From Streptomyces sp. Tue 6430 (GTDB taxonomy: Bacteria > Actinomycetota > Actinomycetes > Streptomycetales > Streptomycetaceae), in assembly GCA_021568835.1 (NCBI GenBank), contig JAKGSH010000004.1, positions 124,001 through 188,000 of the forward strand: DNA of 64,000 nucleotides, in the 5' to 3' direction. The notes below the pieces were generated by a model. That model did no database searches. It saw nothing but the letters and a program-made list of their open reading frames with translations, and was not told where the DNA came from. Below are positions 18,416 to 29,946 of the stretch, in pieces. The stretch's first letter is position 1. Each line of letters opens with the position of its first letter. The position numbers were made by a program, and so were the translations under genes.

Positions 18416-20464
18416 TCACTGCGGGCGGGCCATGAGGACGGCGACGTCGTCCTGCGCGGGGTGCGGCAGCATCCGTGCGAGGACGTCGTCGCAGAGTTCC
18501 GCCAGTGAGCGCGCGGGCGTCCGCAGGGCGCGGGCGAGCCGGTCCAGGCCCTGGTCGAAGTCCCGGCCGCGGGCTTCGACGAGGCCGTCGGTGTACAGGA
18601 CCAGCAGGCTGTCCGCGGCAGCGGGACCTCCTCGGTGCGGAACTCGTGCCCGCCGGTGCCCAGCGGGGTGCCGGGCGGGCCGTCGAGGAAGACGACCGAC
18701 CCGTCGGGCGCCCTGACGGCCGGCGGCGGGTGGCCGGCCCGGGCGACGAGGCATCCGCCGGACACGGGGTCGTGGACGGCGTAGACGCAGGTCGCCATCT
18801 CGTCCTCGCCCATGTCGGCCACGACGGCGTCCAGCGAGCGGAGCATGCGGGCCGGAGGGACGTCGTGCCGGGCGAGGGTGCGCACCGCCGTGCGGAGCTG
18901 GCCCATGACGGCCGCCGCGTGGATGCCGTGGCCCATGACGTCCCCGATGACCAGTCCGGTCCTGCCGTCGGGAAGGGCGATGACGTCGAACCAGTCGCCG
19001 CCGACGTCGTGTTCGCTGGCCGGCAGGTACCGGCCGGTCAGTTCGAGGCCGGGGACGACGGGCAGCGCGCTGTTGGTCAGGCTGCGCCGCAGGGTGAGGG
19101 CCGCCGCGCGCTGGCGGGTGTACATCAGGGCGTTGTCGATGTTCAGGGCGGCGCGCGCGGCCAGTTCGTCGATGAGCACGCAGTCCTGCTCGTCGAAGGG
19201 TTCGCGGGTGCGGAGCCGGGTCACGATGACCGCGCCGAGCACCTTGCCGCGGGCGACCAGGGGGACCAGCCGCGCGGAGCCGAGGCCCATCAGGTAGGCG
19301 CGCAGGTGGTCGGAGCGGGGTCGGTGACGAGGGCCGGGACGTCGGAGCGGTAGAGGTTCGTGGGGCGCCCCTCGGTGATGACCGTCTCGTACAGCGAGCC
19401 GTGCGGGATCCGGGACGTCATGCCCGGCAGGAGCTTCGCCGTGGGGCCGTGGGGTCGGGGAAGTGGGCGGCCGTGCGGCGGACCACGCCCTGGGTGGAGG
19501 CCGCGGACTCGTCGGGCCGCAGGACCTCCTCGAGGAGCTGCACGTCGGCGGAGTCGGCGAGCTGGGGCACCAGCATCTGCACGATCTCCTCGGAGGTCTG
19601 CCGCAGGTCCAGGGTGGTGCCGATGCGGGTGCCCGCCTCCGCCAGCAGGGCGAAGCGGCGTCTGGCCCGCTCGGCGTCGGCCTCGGCGCGCTGGCTCTCC
19701 GTGATGTCGATGAGGGAGGCGATCAGGCCGAGGGTCCGGCCGGTGCCGTCGACGAGGGGGGCGTAGGAGCAGGACCAGGTCCGGTCGTGGCGGGGGTCGG
19801 AGGCGGTGCGCCCGGTGCGGCGGACGTCGACGACGGCGGCGCCCCGGTCCAGGACCTGCCGCATCGTCGCTTCCAGGGCGGCGGCGTTGACGTCGGGCAC
19901 CACCTCGGTCAGGCGTCTGCCCAGGTGCTCGGCGGCGGAGCGGCCGTTCATCCGGGCGAGCGCGTCGTTGACCCGCAGGAAGCGCAGGTCGGTGCCGAGG
20001 GTGGCCAGGCCGATGGGCGACTGGCGGAAGAGGCTCTCCAGGGCCGCCAGCGAGTCCCGCATGCGCAGGACCTGGGAGGTCTCCACGGCGATGAGCAGGG
20101 CGCCGGGCCGTCCGAGCGCGTCGGCGGCCGGGACGATCCACATCTCCATCGTCACCTGGTGGCCGTCGCGGTGGCGCACCCGCAGGGTTCCGCCGACGGT
20201 CTCCCCGGCGTGCACCCGGCGGGTCAGCCGGTCGGCGAGTTCGCCGTGGCCCTCGGGGACGAGCAGGGCCGAGGCGGGCCGGCCGAGTACCTCCTCGGGC
20301 CGGTGGCCGAGCAGGTCCTGGGCGGCCAGTGACCACTCCGTGACGCGTCCGTCGGCGTCCTCCCGCCAGAGCGCGATCGGCAGCAGTTCGCGCAGCACAC
20401 CCGCGTACCCGACAGCCGTGGAGGGCTGTTCCGGCACCGGTCCCGCCGTCTGGTGAGCGTCCAC
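18416..20464 (-). CDS. PAS-PAS-GAF-PP2C serine phosphatase (three frameshifts)
   Basis: About 683 residues across single-base losses near 18620, 19319 and 19446. Two PAS domains (about 20-150 and 145-260), a GAF domain (about 270-440), then a SpoIIE/RsbU-type PP2C phosphatase with EHDVGGDWFDVIALPDGRTG, GDVMGHGIHAAAVMGQLR and LLVLYTDGLVEARG. These enzymes sense signals through PAS/GAF and dephosphorylate anti-anti-sigma factors. GTG 20464 has AGGACG upstream. Divergent from glpF across 265 nt. An RsbW-like kinase lies at 29947, but a link is not shown. Confidence 0.88.
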
Positions 20465-20558
20465 CGCACGTCCTGACCACCAGGCAACATTTCGTATGAA
20501 AACACCCTATCCGGAAGAGCGGAGTCCACCAGACGGCAAAGCCGTGGCGGCCGAACCG

Positions 20559-20588
20559 CCGGGGACCGCCGGGGACCGCCGGGGACCG
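20559..20588 (+). repeat. 10-nt tandem repeat, phosphatase-glpF gap
   Basis: Three perfect copies of CCGGGGACCG lie between the divergent starts, about 95 nt from the phosphatase start. Confidence 0.9.
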
Positions 20589-20697
20589 CGCTGCGACGGC
20601 GGCGGCATTTCTTACGGTTTGCGATCGTAGGTGGCTGTTCGAGCGATTTCTTTACTGCCGACTTATCCTGACGTCGGGAAGGGCTCGGTAATCGAGA

Positions 20698-20715
20698 GCC
20701 GGTCCTTCGACCGGC
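20698..20715. promoter_or_regulatory. Inverted repeat before glpF
   Basis: GCCGGTC-CTTC-GACCGGC, perfect 7-bp arms, ends 15 nt before the glpF ATG. It could be an operator for a GylR-like regulator or a leader hairpin; no regulator gene is adjacent. Confidence 0.4.
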
Positions 20716-20730
20716 GGGAAGCGAGCTTCC

Positions 20731-21581
20731 ATGGCTGAGCGTTTGAAAAGGTCGGAACTGGCCGGCGAGTTGTCGGCCGAGTTCGCCGGCACGATGGTTC
20801 TCATCCTCTTCGGATGCGGAGTCGTGGCCCAGGTGGTCGCCGGCGGGGCCCTGACGACACCGCCGGGCGGCCTCGGCAACCACGACAGCATCTCCTGGGC
20901 GTGGGGCCTCGGCGTCACCCTCGGCGTGTACGTCGCGGGTCGGCTGAGCGGCGCCCACATCAATCCCGCGGTGACCCTCGCCCTCGCGGCGTTCAAGGGG
21001 TTCCCCTGGCGAAAGGTCGCGCCCTACATGGTGGCGCAGACGGCGGGCGCCTTCGTGGCGGCCCTGATCGTCCGGTGGAACTACACCGAGGCGCTGGCCA
21101 AGGCCGACCCGGGTCACACCATCAAGACGCAGGGTGTGTTCTCCACGCTCCCCGCCAACGGCAACCCGAACCTGCCGGTCCACGAGTGGGGCGCCTTCCG
21201 CGACCAGATCATCGGCACCGCGATCCTGCTGCTGCTGGTCATGGCCGTCACGGACCTGCTCAACAACCCGCCGGGGGCGAACCTGGCCCCGTTCGTCGTG
21301 GGCCTGATCGTCGTGGCCATCGGCATGGCGTGGGGAACCAACGCGGGATACGCGATCAATCCGGCGCGTGACTTCGGCCCCGGCTGGCCAGCTTCCTCAC
21401 CGGCTACGGCGGAGCGTGGCGGGATCAGTACGGGAACTTCTACTTCTGGGTGCCGATCATCGCCCCCCTGATCGGCGGTCTGCTCGGCGCCGGCCTGTAC
21501 AAGGCGTTCATCGGCCGGTTCCTGCCGACGGCGGAGCCGGAGCCTCCCGGCCGCATCCCCGCCCCCGACTCCGAGCGCTGA
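20731..21581 (+). CDS. glpF: Glycerol facilitator, MIP family (one frameshift)
   Basis: About 283 residues; one C is missing near 21383 (DFGPRLASFLTGYGG is split). Six-helix aquaglyceroporin that lets glycerol diffuse across the membrane. Both NPA motifs are visible: SGAHINPAVTLAL and GYAINPARDFGPR; the Asp after the second NPAR is the residue that marks glycerol channels. Stop lies 24 nt before glpK, so the two form an operon. Confidence 0.93.
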
Positions 21582-21605
21582 CCCCCGCAGCAAAGGCGGC
21601 ATCCC

Positions 21606-23123
21606 ATGGCTGACTTCGTGGGCGCGGTGGACCAAGGCACCACCAGCACCCGATTCATGATCTTCGACCACGACGGGAACGAGGTGGCGAAGCACCAGCT
21701 GGAGCACGCCCAGATCCTCCCGCGGTCGGGATGGGTCGAGCACGACCCCGTCGAGATCTGGGAACGCACCAACTCGGTGATGCAGAACGCCCTGCGGCAC
21801 GGGAACCTGTCCCCGCAGGACCTGGCCGCGATCGGCATCACCAACCAGCGGGAGACCACGGTGGTGTGGGATCCGCGCAGCGGACGCCCCTACTACAACG
21901 CCATCGTCTGGCAGGACACCCGCACCGACTCCATCGCCGCGGCCCTGGAACGCTCGGGCAAGGGCGACGTCATCCGCCGCAAGGCGGGCCTGCCCCCGGC
22001 GACGTACTTCTCCGGCGGCAAGATCCAGTGGATCCTGGAGAACGTCGACGGGGTCCGCGAGGCGGCGGAACAGGGCCACGCGGTCTTCGGCAACACCGAC
22101 AGCTGGGTCCTGTGGAACCTGACGGGCGGCCCGGACGGCGGAATCCACGCCACCGACGTGACCAACGCCAGCCGGACCATGCTGATGGACCTGGAGACGC
22201 TGGACTGGGACGACGAACTGCTGGGCTTCTTCGGGATCCCCCGGTCCATGCTGCCCGTCATCAACCCCTCCTCCCACCGCGAGGCGTACGGCGTCACGCG
22301 CACCTCCCGGCCGCTGCGCGCCGCCATCCCCATCACCGGGGTGCTCGGCGACCAGCAGGCGGCCACGGTGGGACAGGTCTGCTACGCCCCCGGCGAGGCC
22401 AAGAACACCTACGGCACCGGCAACTTCCTGGTCCTCAACACCGGCACCGAGCTGGTGCGTTCGCAGCACGGACTGCTCACCACGGTGGCGTACCGGTTCG
22501 GCGACGAGCCGGCGGTCTACGCCCTGGAGGGCTCCATCGCGGTCACGGGCTCCGCGGTGCAGTGGCTGCGCGACCAGATGAAGATCATCAGCAGTGCCGA
22601 CGAGAGCGAGACGCTGGCCCGTACCGTCGAGGACAACGGCGGCATGTACTTCGTCCCGGCGTTCTCCGGCCTGTTCGCACCGTACTGGCGTTCCGACGCC
22701 CGCGGCGCGATCGTGGGCCTGGCCCGCTACAACGACAACGGTCATCTGGCCCGGGCGACGCTGGAGTCGATCTGCTACCAGAGCCGTGACGTCGTCGAGG
22801 CCATGGAGCAGGACTCCGGGGTCCACCTCGACGTCCTCAAGGTCGACGGCGGCGTGACGGCCAACGACCTGTGCATGCAGATCCAGGCCGACGTCCTCGG
22901 GGTGCCGGTCAGCCGCCCGGTCGTCGCCGAGACGACCGCGCTCGGCGCCGCCTACGCGGCCGGCCTGGCGACCGGCTTCTGGCGCGACACCGACGAACTG
23001 CGCACCCACTGGCAGGAGTCCAAGCGCTGGCAGCCCCAGTGGTCCGACGAGCGACGGGCCGAGGGCTACGCCGGCTGGAAGAAGGCGGTGGAACGCACCC
23101 TCGACTGGGCCGAGGTCGAGTAG
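21606..23123 (+). CDS. glpK: Glycerol kinase
   Basis: 505 residues, intact. FGGY-family kinase making glycerol-3-phosphate from glycerol and ATP. Seen: [16 protein letters not shown] (phosphate loop), [36 protein letters not shown] and [18 protein letters not shown]. Together with glpF it takes up and traps glycerol. glpD is not in this operon but lies 8 kb away beside the lipid genes; no gylR-type regulator is adjacent. Confidence 0.97.
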   Translation: MADFVGAVDQGTTSTRFMIFDHDGNEVAKHQLEHAQILPRSGWVEHDPVEIWERTNSVMQNALRHGNLSPQDLAAIGITNQRETTVVWDPRSGRPYYNAIVWQDTRTDSIAAALERSGKGDVIRRKAGLPPATYFSGGKIQWILENVDGVREAAEQGHAVFGNTDSWVLWNLTGGPDGGIHATDVTNASRTMLMDLETLDWDDELLGFFGIPRSMLPVINPSSHREAYGVTRTSRPLRAAIPITGVLGDQQAATVGQVCYAPGEAKNTYGTGNFLVLNTGTELVRSQHGLLTTVAYRFGDEPAVYALEGSIAVTGSAVQWLRDQMKIISSADESETLARTVEDNGGMYFVPAFSGLFAPYWRSDARGAIVGLARYNDNGHLARATLESICYQSRDVVEAMEQDSGVHLDVLKVDGGVTANDLCMQIQADVLGVPVSRPVVAETTALGAAYAAGLATGFWRDTDELRTHWQESKRWQPQWSDERRAEGYAGWKKAVERTLDWAEVE

Positions 23124-23156
23124 GCGCCTCCTGACAGATCTCCCGAGAGCCCTCCC

Positions 23157-23191
23157 GAGCCGGGGCCGACCGCACGTGTCGGCCCCGGCTC
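23157..23191 (+). terminator. glpFK terminator hairpin
   Basis: Perfect 14-bp arms (23157-23170 and 23178-23191) with a 7-nt loop, 34 nt after the glpK stop. The rest of the 23124-23455 gap shows no gene. Confidence 0.75.
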
Positions 23192-23455
23192 CCCCGTGTC
23201 ACCGGCCGGGCGCGCCTGCGGTCGCGCCGTGCGAAAGGTCTGGACAACCCTCGAACATGCGTGTTGTCATTCCGCTTGCGCGCACGGTCCGCCATGTCCG
23301 AAGAGCCGCTGACTCCCTCCCCTGCTCGTGATCAAGTCCCTTGCTGAACAAGGCCGTTCGTGGGTGGACCGGCCGTGAGGACACCGTTCCCGAGTCGACG
23401 CCGCTCGATTCCCCCTCGATGCCCGCTCGATGCCCCCTGCCCGAGAAAGGTTTCG

Positions 23456-26400
23456 ATGACCACACGACACGGCCGGCCGGCCACCAGACCGTGGGCGCTG
23501 CTGATCGCGGCAGTCCTCCTGGTGCTGCCCGTCGGCGGCCTGTTACCCACCGCCTCGGCCGCGGAACCGGTCGCCGGCACGCCGGCGTCCTCCCCCGGCC
23601 GGGCCGCCGTCGAGGTGCACGGGCTGAAGGGCGAGTACTTCAGCATGTCGGCGCCGGGAGCCCGCGACTTCGCCACGCTCGGGGGCACCCTGCTCGAACC
23701 GCAGATCGACTTCCCCGGACTGACCGGCACCTTCGAGGAGCTGACCGGGAGGACCGAGCACACCACGGCCCGCTGGACCGGCCGCATCACGGCGCCGGCG
23801 ACCGGCGACTACACCTTCCACGCCATCGGCGACAACGGCTTCCGGCTGTTCGTCGACGGCCGGCCGGTCATCGACCACTGGGAACCCGACTGGGACCGGG
23901 AGCAGACGAGCGCGCCGGTCCGCCTGGCCGCCGGTGAACCGCACGACTTCCGCCTGGAGATGTTCCAGGACCTCGGCGGGTCCACCATGTTCCTGCGCTG
24001 GTCGACCCCGACGACGCCCAAGCAGCTCGTCCCCGAGTCGGCGTTCACCCCTCCGGCGGGATTCGAGGTCTACCCGGTCGACCTCTCCGTCGCCGAGGAC
24101 GGGCGACACCTGCGGGCCCGCTTCGAGAACGAGGTCGGCGGCCTCCAGGACGCCAGGGACCACCTGAAGGTCGAGGCCGACACCACCGCGATGCCCGTCG
24201 CCTCGCTCGCCGTCTCCCCCGGTGACCGCACCACCCTGGACGTCACACTCGCGGAGCCGGTCCAGAAGGGCCAGCGGGTCCGCGTGACCTACGACGGCCA
24301 GGGCGGCCTGACGTCCGGCACCGAGGCCGTCCCCCGGATCGTCCGCTCGGCGCGGAACGCCTCCGCGCACCGGCTCACCACCGCCTGGGGCGACGCCCTC
24401 GACGAGAAGAACCCGCTGCCGGAGTATCCCCGCCCGCAGCAGGTGCGTGCCCGGTGGAAGAACCTCAACGGCCCTGGCAGTTCAGCGGTGCCGAGGCGGG
24501 CGAGCAGCCGGTGTTCGGCAAGGCCCTCGACGAGCGGATCGTCGTGCCGTTCCCGGTCGAGTCGCAGCTCTCCGGGCTGGAGCGGCACGAGGACCACATG
24601 TTCTACCGCCGGCTGGTCGACGTGCCGAAGAACTGGAAGGTCGGCAAGGGCAACCGGCTGAAGCTCCACTTCGGTGCCGTCGACCACCGGGCGCGCGTCT
24701 GGGTCAACGGCAGGAAGGTCGCCGAACACACCGGCGGCTACACCGCGTTCGACGCCGACGTCACCGACGCCCTCACGGGCACCGGGCCGCAGGAGATCGT
24801 GGTCGCGGTCACCGACACCGGCGGCGCCGACCAGCCGACGGGCAAGCAGTCCACCGCCCCGGGCGGCATCTTCTACACCCAGTCGTCGGGCATCTGGCAG
24901 ACGGTGTGGATGGAGCCGGTCGCCGACACCTCCATCGACGACGTGGTCACGACCCCCGACATCGACACCGGCAGCCTCACGGTGACCGTCGAGTCCGAGG
25001 GCGCCTCCCCGAAGGCGCGCGTGGCGGCCGTCGCCCGTGACGAGCGCGGCAAGGTCGTCGGCCGGGTCAGCGGGCCGGCCGACAGGGAACTGCGTCTGCC
25101 CGTGGCGGAGCAGCACCTGTGGAGCCCGGACGACCCCTACCTCTACGACCTCGACGTCACCCTGACCGACGGCAGGTCGACCGACCGGGTGGGCAGCTAC
25201 TTCGGCATGCGTGAGGTCGGCATCGCGGACGTCGGCGGCTACCGCAAGCTCGTGCTCAACGGAAAGCCCGTCTTCTCCCTCGCCACGCTCGACCAGGGCT
25301 TCTGGCCCGACGGGCTGTACACCGCGCCCAGCGACGAGGCCCTCGCCTTCGACCTGGAGGCGCACAAGCGGCTCGGCTTCAACGCGGTGCGCAAGCACAT
25401 CAAGGTGGAGCCGGCGCGCTGGTTCTACCATGCGGACCGGCTGGGTCTGCTGGTCTGGCAGGACTTCGTCTCCGGGAACATCACCAACCAGGCGGGCAGA
25501 AGGCGTTCGTCGACCAGGGCAGGGAGATGATGCGCCAGCACCACGACGCGCCCTCCGTGATCGGCTGGACCGTCTTCAACGAGGGCTGGGGCGAGTGGGA
25601 CCGCGAGGAGAGCGGCCGTATCGCCGAGGCCGTGAAGGCCGCCGACCCGTCCCGGGTCGTCAACGCCCACAGCGGGGTCAACTGCTGCAACTCCAAGGGG
25701 ATTCGGGCAAGGGCGACATCATCGACCACCACGACTACAACAACACCGACCCGGCCTTCCCCGACCGGACACGGGCCGCGATGGACGGCGAGCACGGCGG
25801 CTTCACCCTGCGCGTCCCGGGCCACATGTGGCCCGGCACCCCGACGGTGATCTACAGCGGTGTCACCGACAAGGAGGCGCTGACCCGCACGTACGTCGAG
25901 AACACCGAGCGGTACTACCTCGACCAGGCCGGGGCCGAACTGTCCGGCTCGGTCTACACGCAGATCACCGACCTGGAGAACGAACTCAACGGCCTGTACA
26001 CCTACGACCGCAGAGAGATCAAGGTCGACCCGGCCCGGGTCCGGGAGGCCAACCTCGCGGTGATCGCGGCCGGCGCCGCGGCCGGTGAGCGCGAGCCGCT
26101 GAAGGGCGGCGGTCACTGGAGCCTCGACGAGGGGGCGGGCGGCACGGCCCGCGACGACGGACCGAACGACCGTCCCCTGACCCTGTCCGCCGGAACCGCC
26201 TGGGCTCCCGGCGTCAGCGGCAGCGCACTCACCTTCGACGGCGACGGGCAGTACGCGGAGACGGCCGGCCCGGTGCTGGACACCACGGGCAGCTACTCCG
26301 TGTCGGCCTGGGTAACCCTCGACGCGCTGCCGGGCAACTACGCCACCGCGGTCAGCCAGGACGGCCGGCGGCAGGCGAGTCCGTTCTACCTCCAGTACGG

Positions 26401-26722
26401 CCAGGGCGCCTTCGCCTTCAGCACCCCCGGCGGGAAGCGCGCCCGGCTGGCGGTCACCCCCGAGCCCCGTCGCTGGTACCACCTCGTCGGGGTGCGGGAC
26501 GGCGCGCGCGGCACGATCACGCTGTACGTCGACGGCATACCGGCGGCGACGGCCGAGGCCGGTCCCGCCTACGTCGGCTCCGGCCCCCTCGCCGTCGGCC
26601 GCGCCCAGTGGAACGGCGCCGACACCGATTTCTGGAACGGAGCGGTCGACGAGGTCCACGCCTTCGACAGGGCCCTCACCGCGGAGGAGGTGAGCGCCCT
26701 GCACGACCGGGAGAAGCCGTAA
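23456..26722 (+). CDS. Secreted GH2 glycoside hydrolase, PA14 and LamG domains (three frameshifts)
   Basis: About 1089 residues over single-base losses near 24473, 25497 and 25699. Order: signal peptide (ALLIAAVLLVLPVGGLLPTASA), PA14 domain (about 50-190, GLKGEYFSM then DNGFRLFVDGRPVIDHW), linker, GH2 sugar-binding, immunoglobulin-like and TIM-barrel domains, LamG-like C-terminus (about 880-1085). Acid/base Glu is in FNEGWGEWD; the nucleophile is probably Glu in DGEHGG. GH2 enzymes cleave beta-galactosides, mannosides or glucuronides; the substrate cannot be read here. ATG 23456 follows GAGAAAGG. Confidence 0.9.
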
Positions 26723-26762
26723 CCGCCGGTTCGCGACGGGCGGCCCCAGACCAGCCCTGTCT

Positions 26763-26813
<51 letters not shown>

Positions 26814-26816
26814 GAC

Positions 26817-26861
26817 ACGGTCGCCGGGCCGGGGTGGCCGGCACCCCGGCCCGGCGACCGT
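26817..26861. terminator. Bidirectional terminator, 20-bp perfect stem
   Basis: Perfect 20-bp arms (26817-26836, 26842-26861) around GCCGG, between the convergent GH2 and M15 genes. Confidence 0.75.
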
Positions 26862-26943
26862 ACCGGCGGGGACCCGGAGGCGGCACGGGCCGGGCTCGGT
26901 GCTCCCGTCCGGGCCGGGCCGGGGCCGGGCCGCCGGGACTGCC

Positions 26944-26973
26944 GGCCGTCCGGCACCCTGGTGCCGGACGGCC
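26944..26973. terminator. Second hairpin in convergent gap
   Basis: Perfect 13-bp arms with a CCTG loop. A third hairpin follows at 26999-27022 (11-bp arms). All three serve the GH2/M15 convergent gap, which holds no other feature. Confidence 0.55.
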
Positions 26974-27075
26974 CGCCGGAGCGGCCGGGAGGCTGAACGC
27001 GGGGCGGCCGGGGCCGCCCCGCGGACCTCCCGGCGGCGGACCGGGCCGGCCGGCGTGCCGTGGGGGTGCGTGGGC

Positions 27076-27809
27076 TCAGATGCCGCAGGTGGGGGCGGAC
27101 CAGTACGGGGACGGGTCGAAGGCGACGTGGGTGTGGTCGTTGTGGCCGGGGTAGCCCGGGCCGAGGATCTCCGAGAAGCCGTGGGTCCTGGACTGCTGGG
27201 CGAGCCGGCACAGGGTCGGTGATCCGGTGAGGTCGGCGGCGTCGCCGTAGAGGTGGCGGCTGGTGGACGATCCGCCGACCGCGCTGTTGCAGGCGTAGGA
27301 GCGGAAGCCACTGGAGATGTTGATCGACACGTCGCCGAGGGCGTGCCGCATGGCCTCGAGTTTCCACATCGTCTTGAGGGCGTTCGCCTTCGCGGTGGCC
27401 GCCGAGACGGCGCCGCCGGACCAGTCGGAGTTGCACCGGTTGAGTTCGGCGTAGCTGAAGTGGACGGGTGTGCAGTCCGCGTCCTGGAGGGCGTAGAGCT
27501 TGCTGAAGGTCTGCGATCCCGCGACACCGTCCGCGGTCAGGCCGTAGGCGGCCTGGAACTTCTTGACGGCGGCGGTGGTCCGCGCGCCGAACTGGCCGTC
27601 GTAGGAGAGCCGTTCGCCGGAGGTCACCCATCCCGCGACGCGGATCTGGAGCTGGGTGACGTCGCTTCCGGAGGACCCTCGGACAGGGTGCGGCTCCAGG
27701 TGTAGCACTCGTCGGCGTGCGCGGTGCCCGAAGTGGCTCCCACCCCGATCACCGCACCCGCCATGATCATGACAAATGAGACAAGCAGACGTGACACGCG
27801 TCTGAACAT
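27076..27809 (-). CDS. Secreted D,D-peptidase, PG-binding and M15A domains (one frameshift)
   Basis: About 244 residues with one G missing near 27677. Signal peptide (LLVSFVMIMAGAVIGVGATSG, split after GVGA), a peptidoglycan-binding domain_1 (SYDGQFGARTTAAVKKFQAAYG), then a peptidase M15A zinc domain with SGFRSYACN, SRHLYGDAADL (H-x6-D) and the last zinc His in HNDHTHVAF. It cuts peptidoglycan stem or cross-bridge peptides outside the cell. Similar in layout to Streptomyces albus G carboxypeptidase. The short ORF at 27624-27809 is its N-terminus, not a separate gene. Confidence 0.9.
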
Positions 27810-28103
27810 CCCGGCCTCCCGACCGTCGACTCCGTTACCGACCGGCCGCCACCTCTCGACGGCGGCCCGTGCACAGCCTGGAGCACCGCGCTACGCGCGT
27901 CAACGGCGCCCGGGCACTGCGGCTCCGGCGGCGTGCCCCGCCCTCGCCCCGCCGTGTCCGGCCGGCCCACCGGGGCGACGGGCCCGCCGCGTCGGAGCAG
28001 CCGTCGACGGGGCCGCCGGGGCCCGCCGGCGTCACCCGGACGACGGCCTCGGCGCCCCACGGCGTCTCACGCCCGACGCGGGGGACGGCCCGGGCGGACG
28101 ACG

Positions 28104-28612
28104 TCACATGCGGGAGGCCGCCTCGAGTTCCCTCTTGAGGTTGCGCAGGGTGATCTCGATGTTCCGCACCTGGAACTCGGCGAACGTACGGCCCCCGGTC
28201 ACCGTCCTGTCGAAGGCGTGGGCGACCGCATCCGGCCAGGCCCGGCGGTCGTCGGTCCAGGACTCCGTCACCCGCGTCCCGTCACCGGCCGGTTCCAGGA
28301 GGTACTCCCACGTGGCGATCGGTCCGCGCAGGCGGGCCGCCGGATGCCGATGGCGTGGACGCGGAAGGCGAACCGGCGGCCGGGCTCGGCCGCCGTCACC
28401 GTGCAGCGCGTGACCCAGCGGAACCCGCCCCGCTTGTTGAGGCCCTCGAACGACGTCCCCGCCACGGCCGGCCCGACGGGCGTCCGCCGCGAGGTGCCGA
28501 GGTTCTCCGGGCTCCAGCGCCCCATGTCCGCCGGGCGGCTGACCGCGTCGTAGACCGCGGCGGGCGGGACGTCGACGACGATGTCGCGGCTCACGGTGAG
28601 GATGCGGGCCAC
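28104..28612 (-). CDS. SRPBCC-family protein (one frameshift)
   Basis: About 169 residues with one base lost near 28334. START/Bet v1-like hydrophobic-pocket fold: SRDIVVDVPPAAVYDAVSRP and GRWSPENLG at the N-terminus, ETWEYLLEP-like strand (here ATWEYLLEPAGDGTRVTESW) and a C-terminal long helix. GTG 28612 follows GGAGG. Members act as polyketide cyclases or lipid carriers; no partner is nearby. Confidence 0.8.
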
Positions 28613-28713
28613 GGGGCCTCCTGCGGGACGGGAACGCACGACCGGCACGTGCGTTACTGGCAAGTAGCGTCGATCGTACGACGTGCCTCCCGGCGGCGGC
28701 CGCGCGCCGGCCC

Positions 28714-29679
28714 TCAGTGCCGTGGGAACTGGACCCCGGTCGGCTGCAGGACGTCCGCGCGCACCGCGATGCCGTCGAGCCGGAGCTGTTCGCCGTGGAT
28801 GTCGGTGATCCGCAGGGCGCCTCCGCAGCCGGTGCCCCGTTCGGAGAGGAAATAGTTGAACTCGGCGCGGGGCAGCGGGTGCCAGGTGCCGCCGTCCCGG
28901 ACCTCCAGCCGTGCCACCGGGTTGCGGTGGCCCACGACCTGGATGCCGCACCAGTACCGCGTGGAACCGGTCTTGTACCGGACCGCGACGGTGTCGGAGG
29001 TGCTGGGGCTCGTCAGGGTCCACGTGATCGGGAGCTCCCCCGCCGAGAGAGCACCGAGTTTCGCGAACGCCTGCTCGCTGAGGTCGAGTTGGCCGGGCGC
29101 GCAGGGCAGCGGGCACTCGTTGGTGACCTTGACCGTGACGGAGGCGCCGTTGGCCGCGCGGACGCGGAGGTAGGCCCCGCACGCCCTGGACGTCTCGTAG
29201 TCGGTGTGGTTCATCGCCGCGACCATGAGGTCGTCGCTCGGGCCGAAGAGGCAGGCACCGTCGCCGTCCCCGGCGTCGTAGTGGGTGGCGAGTCCGCGGT
29301 AGGTGACACCGGGTCGGATCCGGCCCGCCGCCGGCGGCTGCGCGGCGACCGACCGCGCGGGGCCCGACGCCGACGCACGCGCCCTCGGCGTCGCCGCCGG
29401 GGTCTTCGACGGGCTCGCACCGGGGCTCGTCGTGGGGGACGCGGAGGACGGGCGGGACGGGGAGGGGGACGGCGGGGCGGAGGGCGGGCGCGTCGCGGTG
29501 CCCGACGGGGCGCCGGCGGCGGCTGCCGCGACGGCGCGTCCGGGACCGGCGTCGTCGTCGGGGCGCAGTGCCACCACCAGGCAGACGAGTACGCCCGTGG
29601 CGACCAGCGCCACGGACGCCGTCGTCCACCGTGCGCGCGTGCTCGGGCGGCGTCGGGCGGCGTGCCTCTTGGTCCTCAT
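28714..29679 (-). CDS. Expansin EXLX1-like secreted protein
   Basis: 321 residues, intact. N-terminal basic stretch and membrane/signal segment (ASVALVATGVLVCLVVAL), a Ser/Pro/Thr linker (about 45-100), then a double-psi barrel (GLATHYDAGDGDGACLFG, VAAMNHTDYETSRACGAYL, VTNECPLPCAPGQLDLS) and a CBM63-type beta domain. Bacterial expansins loosen cellulose or peptidoglycan without hydrolysis; the catalytic-like Asp in GQLDLS is present. It lies between a GH2 enzyme and a GH16 glucanase, consistent with plant or fungal wall growth. Confidence 0.88.
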   Translation of the reverse strand: MRTKRHAARRRPSTRARWTTASVALVATGVLVCLVVALRPDDDAGPGRAVAAAAAGAPSGTATRPPSAPPSPSPSRPSSASPTTSPGASPSKTPAATPRARASASGPARSVAAQPPAAGRIRPGVTYRGLATHYDAGDGDGACLFGPSDDLMVAAMNHTDYETSRACGAYLRVRAANGASVTVKVTNECPLPCAPGQLDLSEQAFAKLGALSAGELPITWTLTSPSTSDTVAVRYKTGSTRYWCGIQVVGHRNPVARLEVRDGGTWHPLPRAEFNYFLSERGTGCGGALRITDIHGEQLRLDGIAVRADVLQPTGVQFPRH

Positions 29680-29946
29680 GTCCGTCCGTTCGAAAGAGCG
29701 GGTCGACTTCACGTCACCCGGTCGCCGCCCGACGGGAAAAGGTTGCCGCCCTCCTTCTCGCGCTCTCCCTCTCGCGCCCTCCTTCTCGTGACCCTCTTCC
29801 AGTGCCCCTCTCCTCGTGTTCCCCTTCCGCGTCCGGACGCGGCGTGCGGTCCGGGCGTGCCACGCGGTCTGCCGGGCGGCACGCCTCACCCGGTCGAACC
29901 GGGGTACACGCCAACCCGTCAGGGCACATCCAGGGAAGGGGTCACG

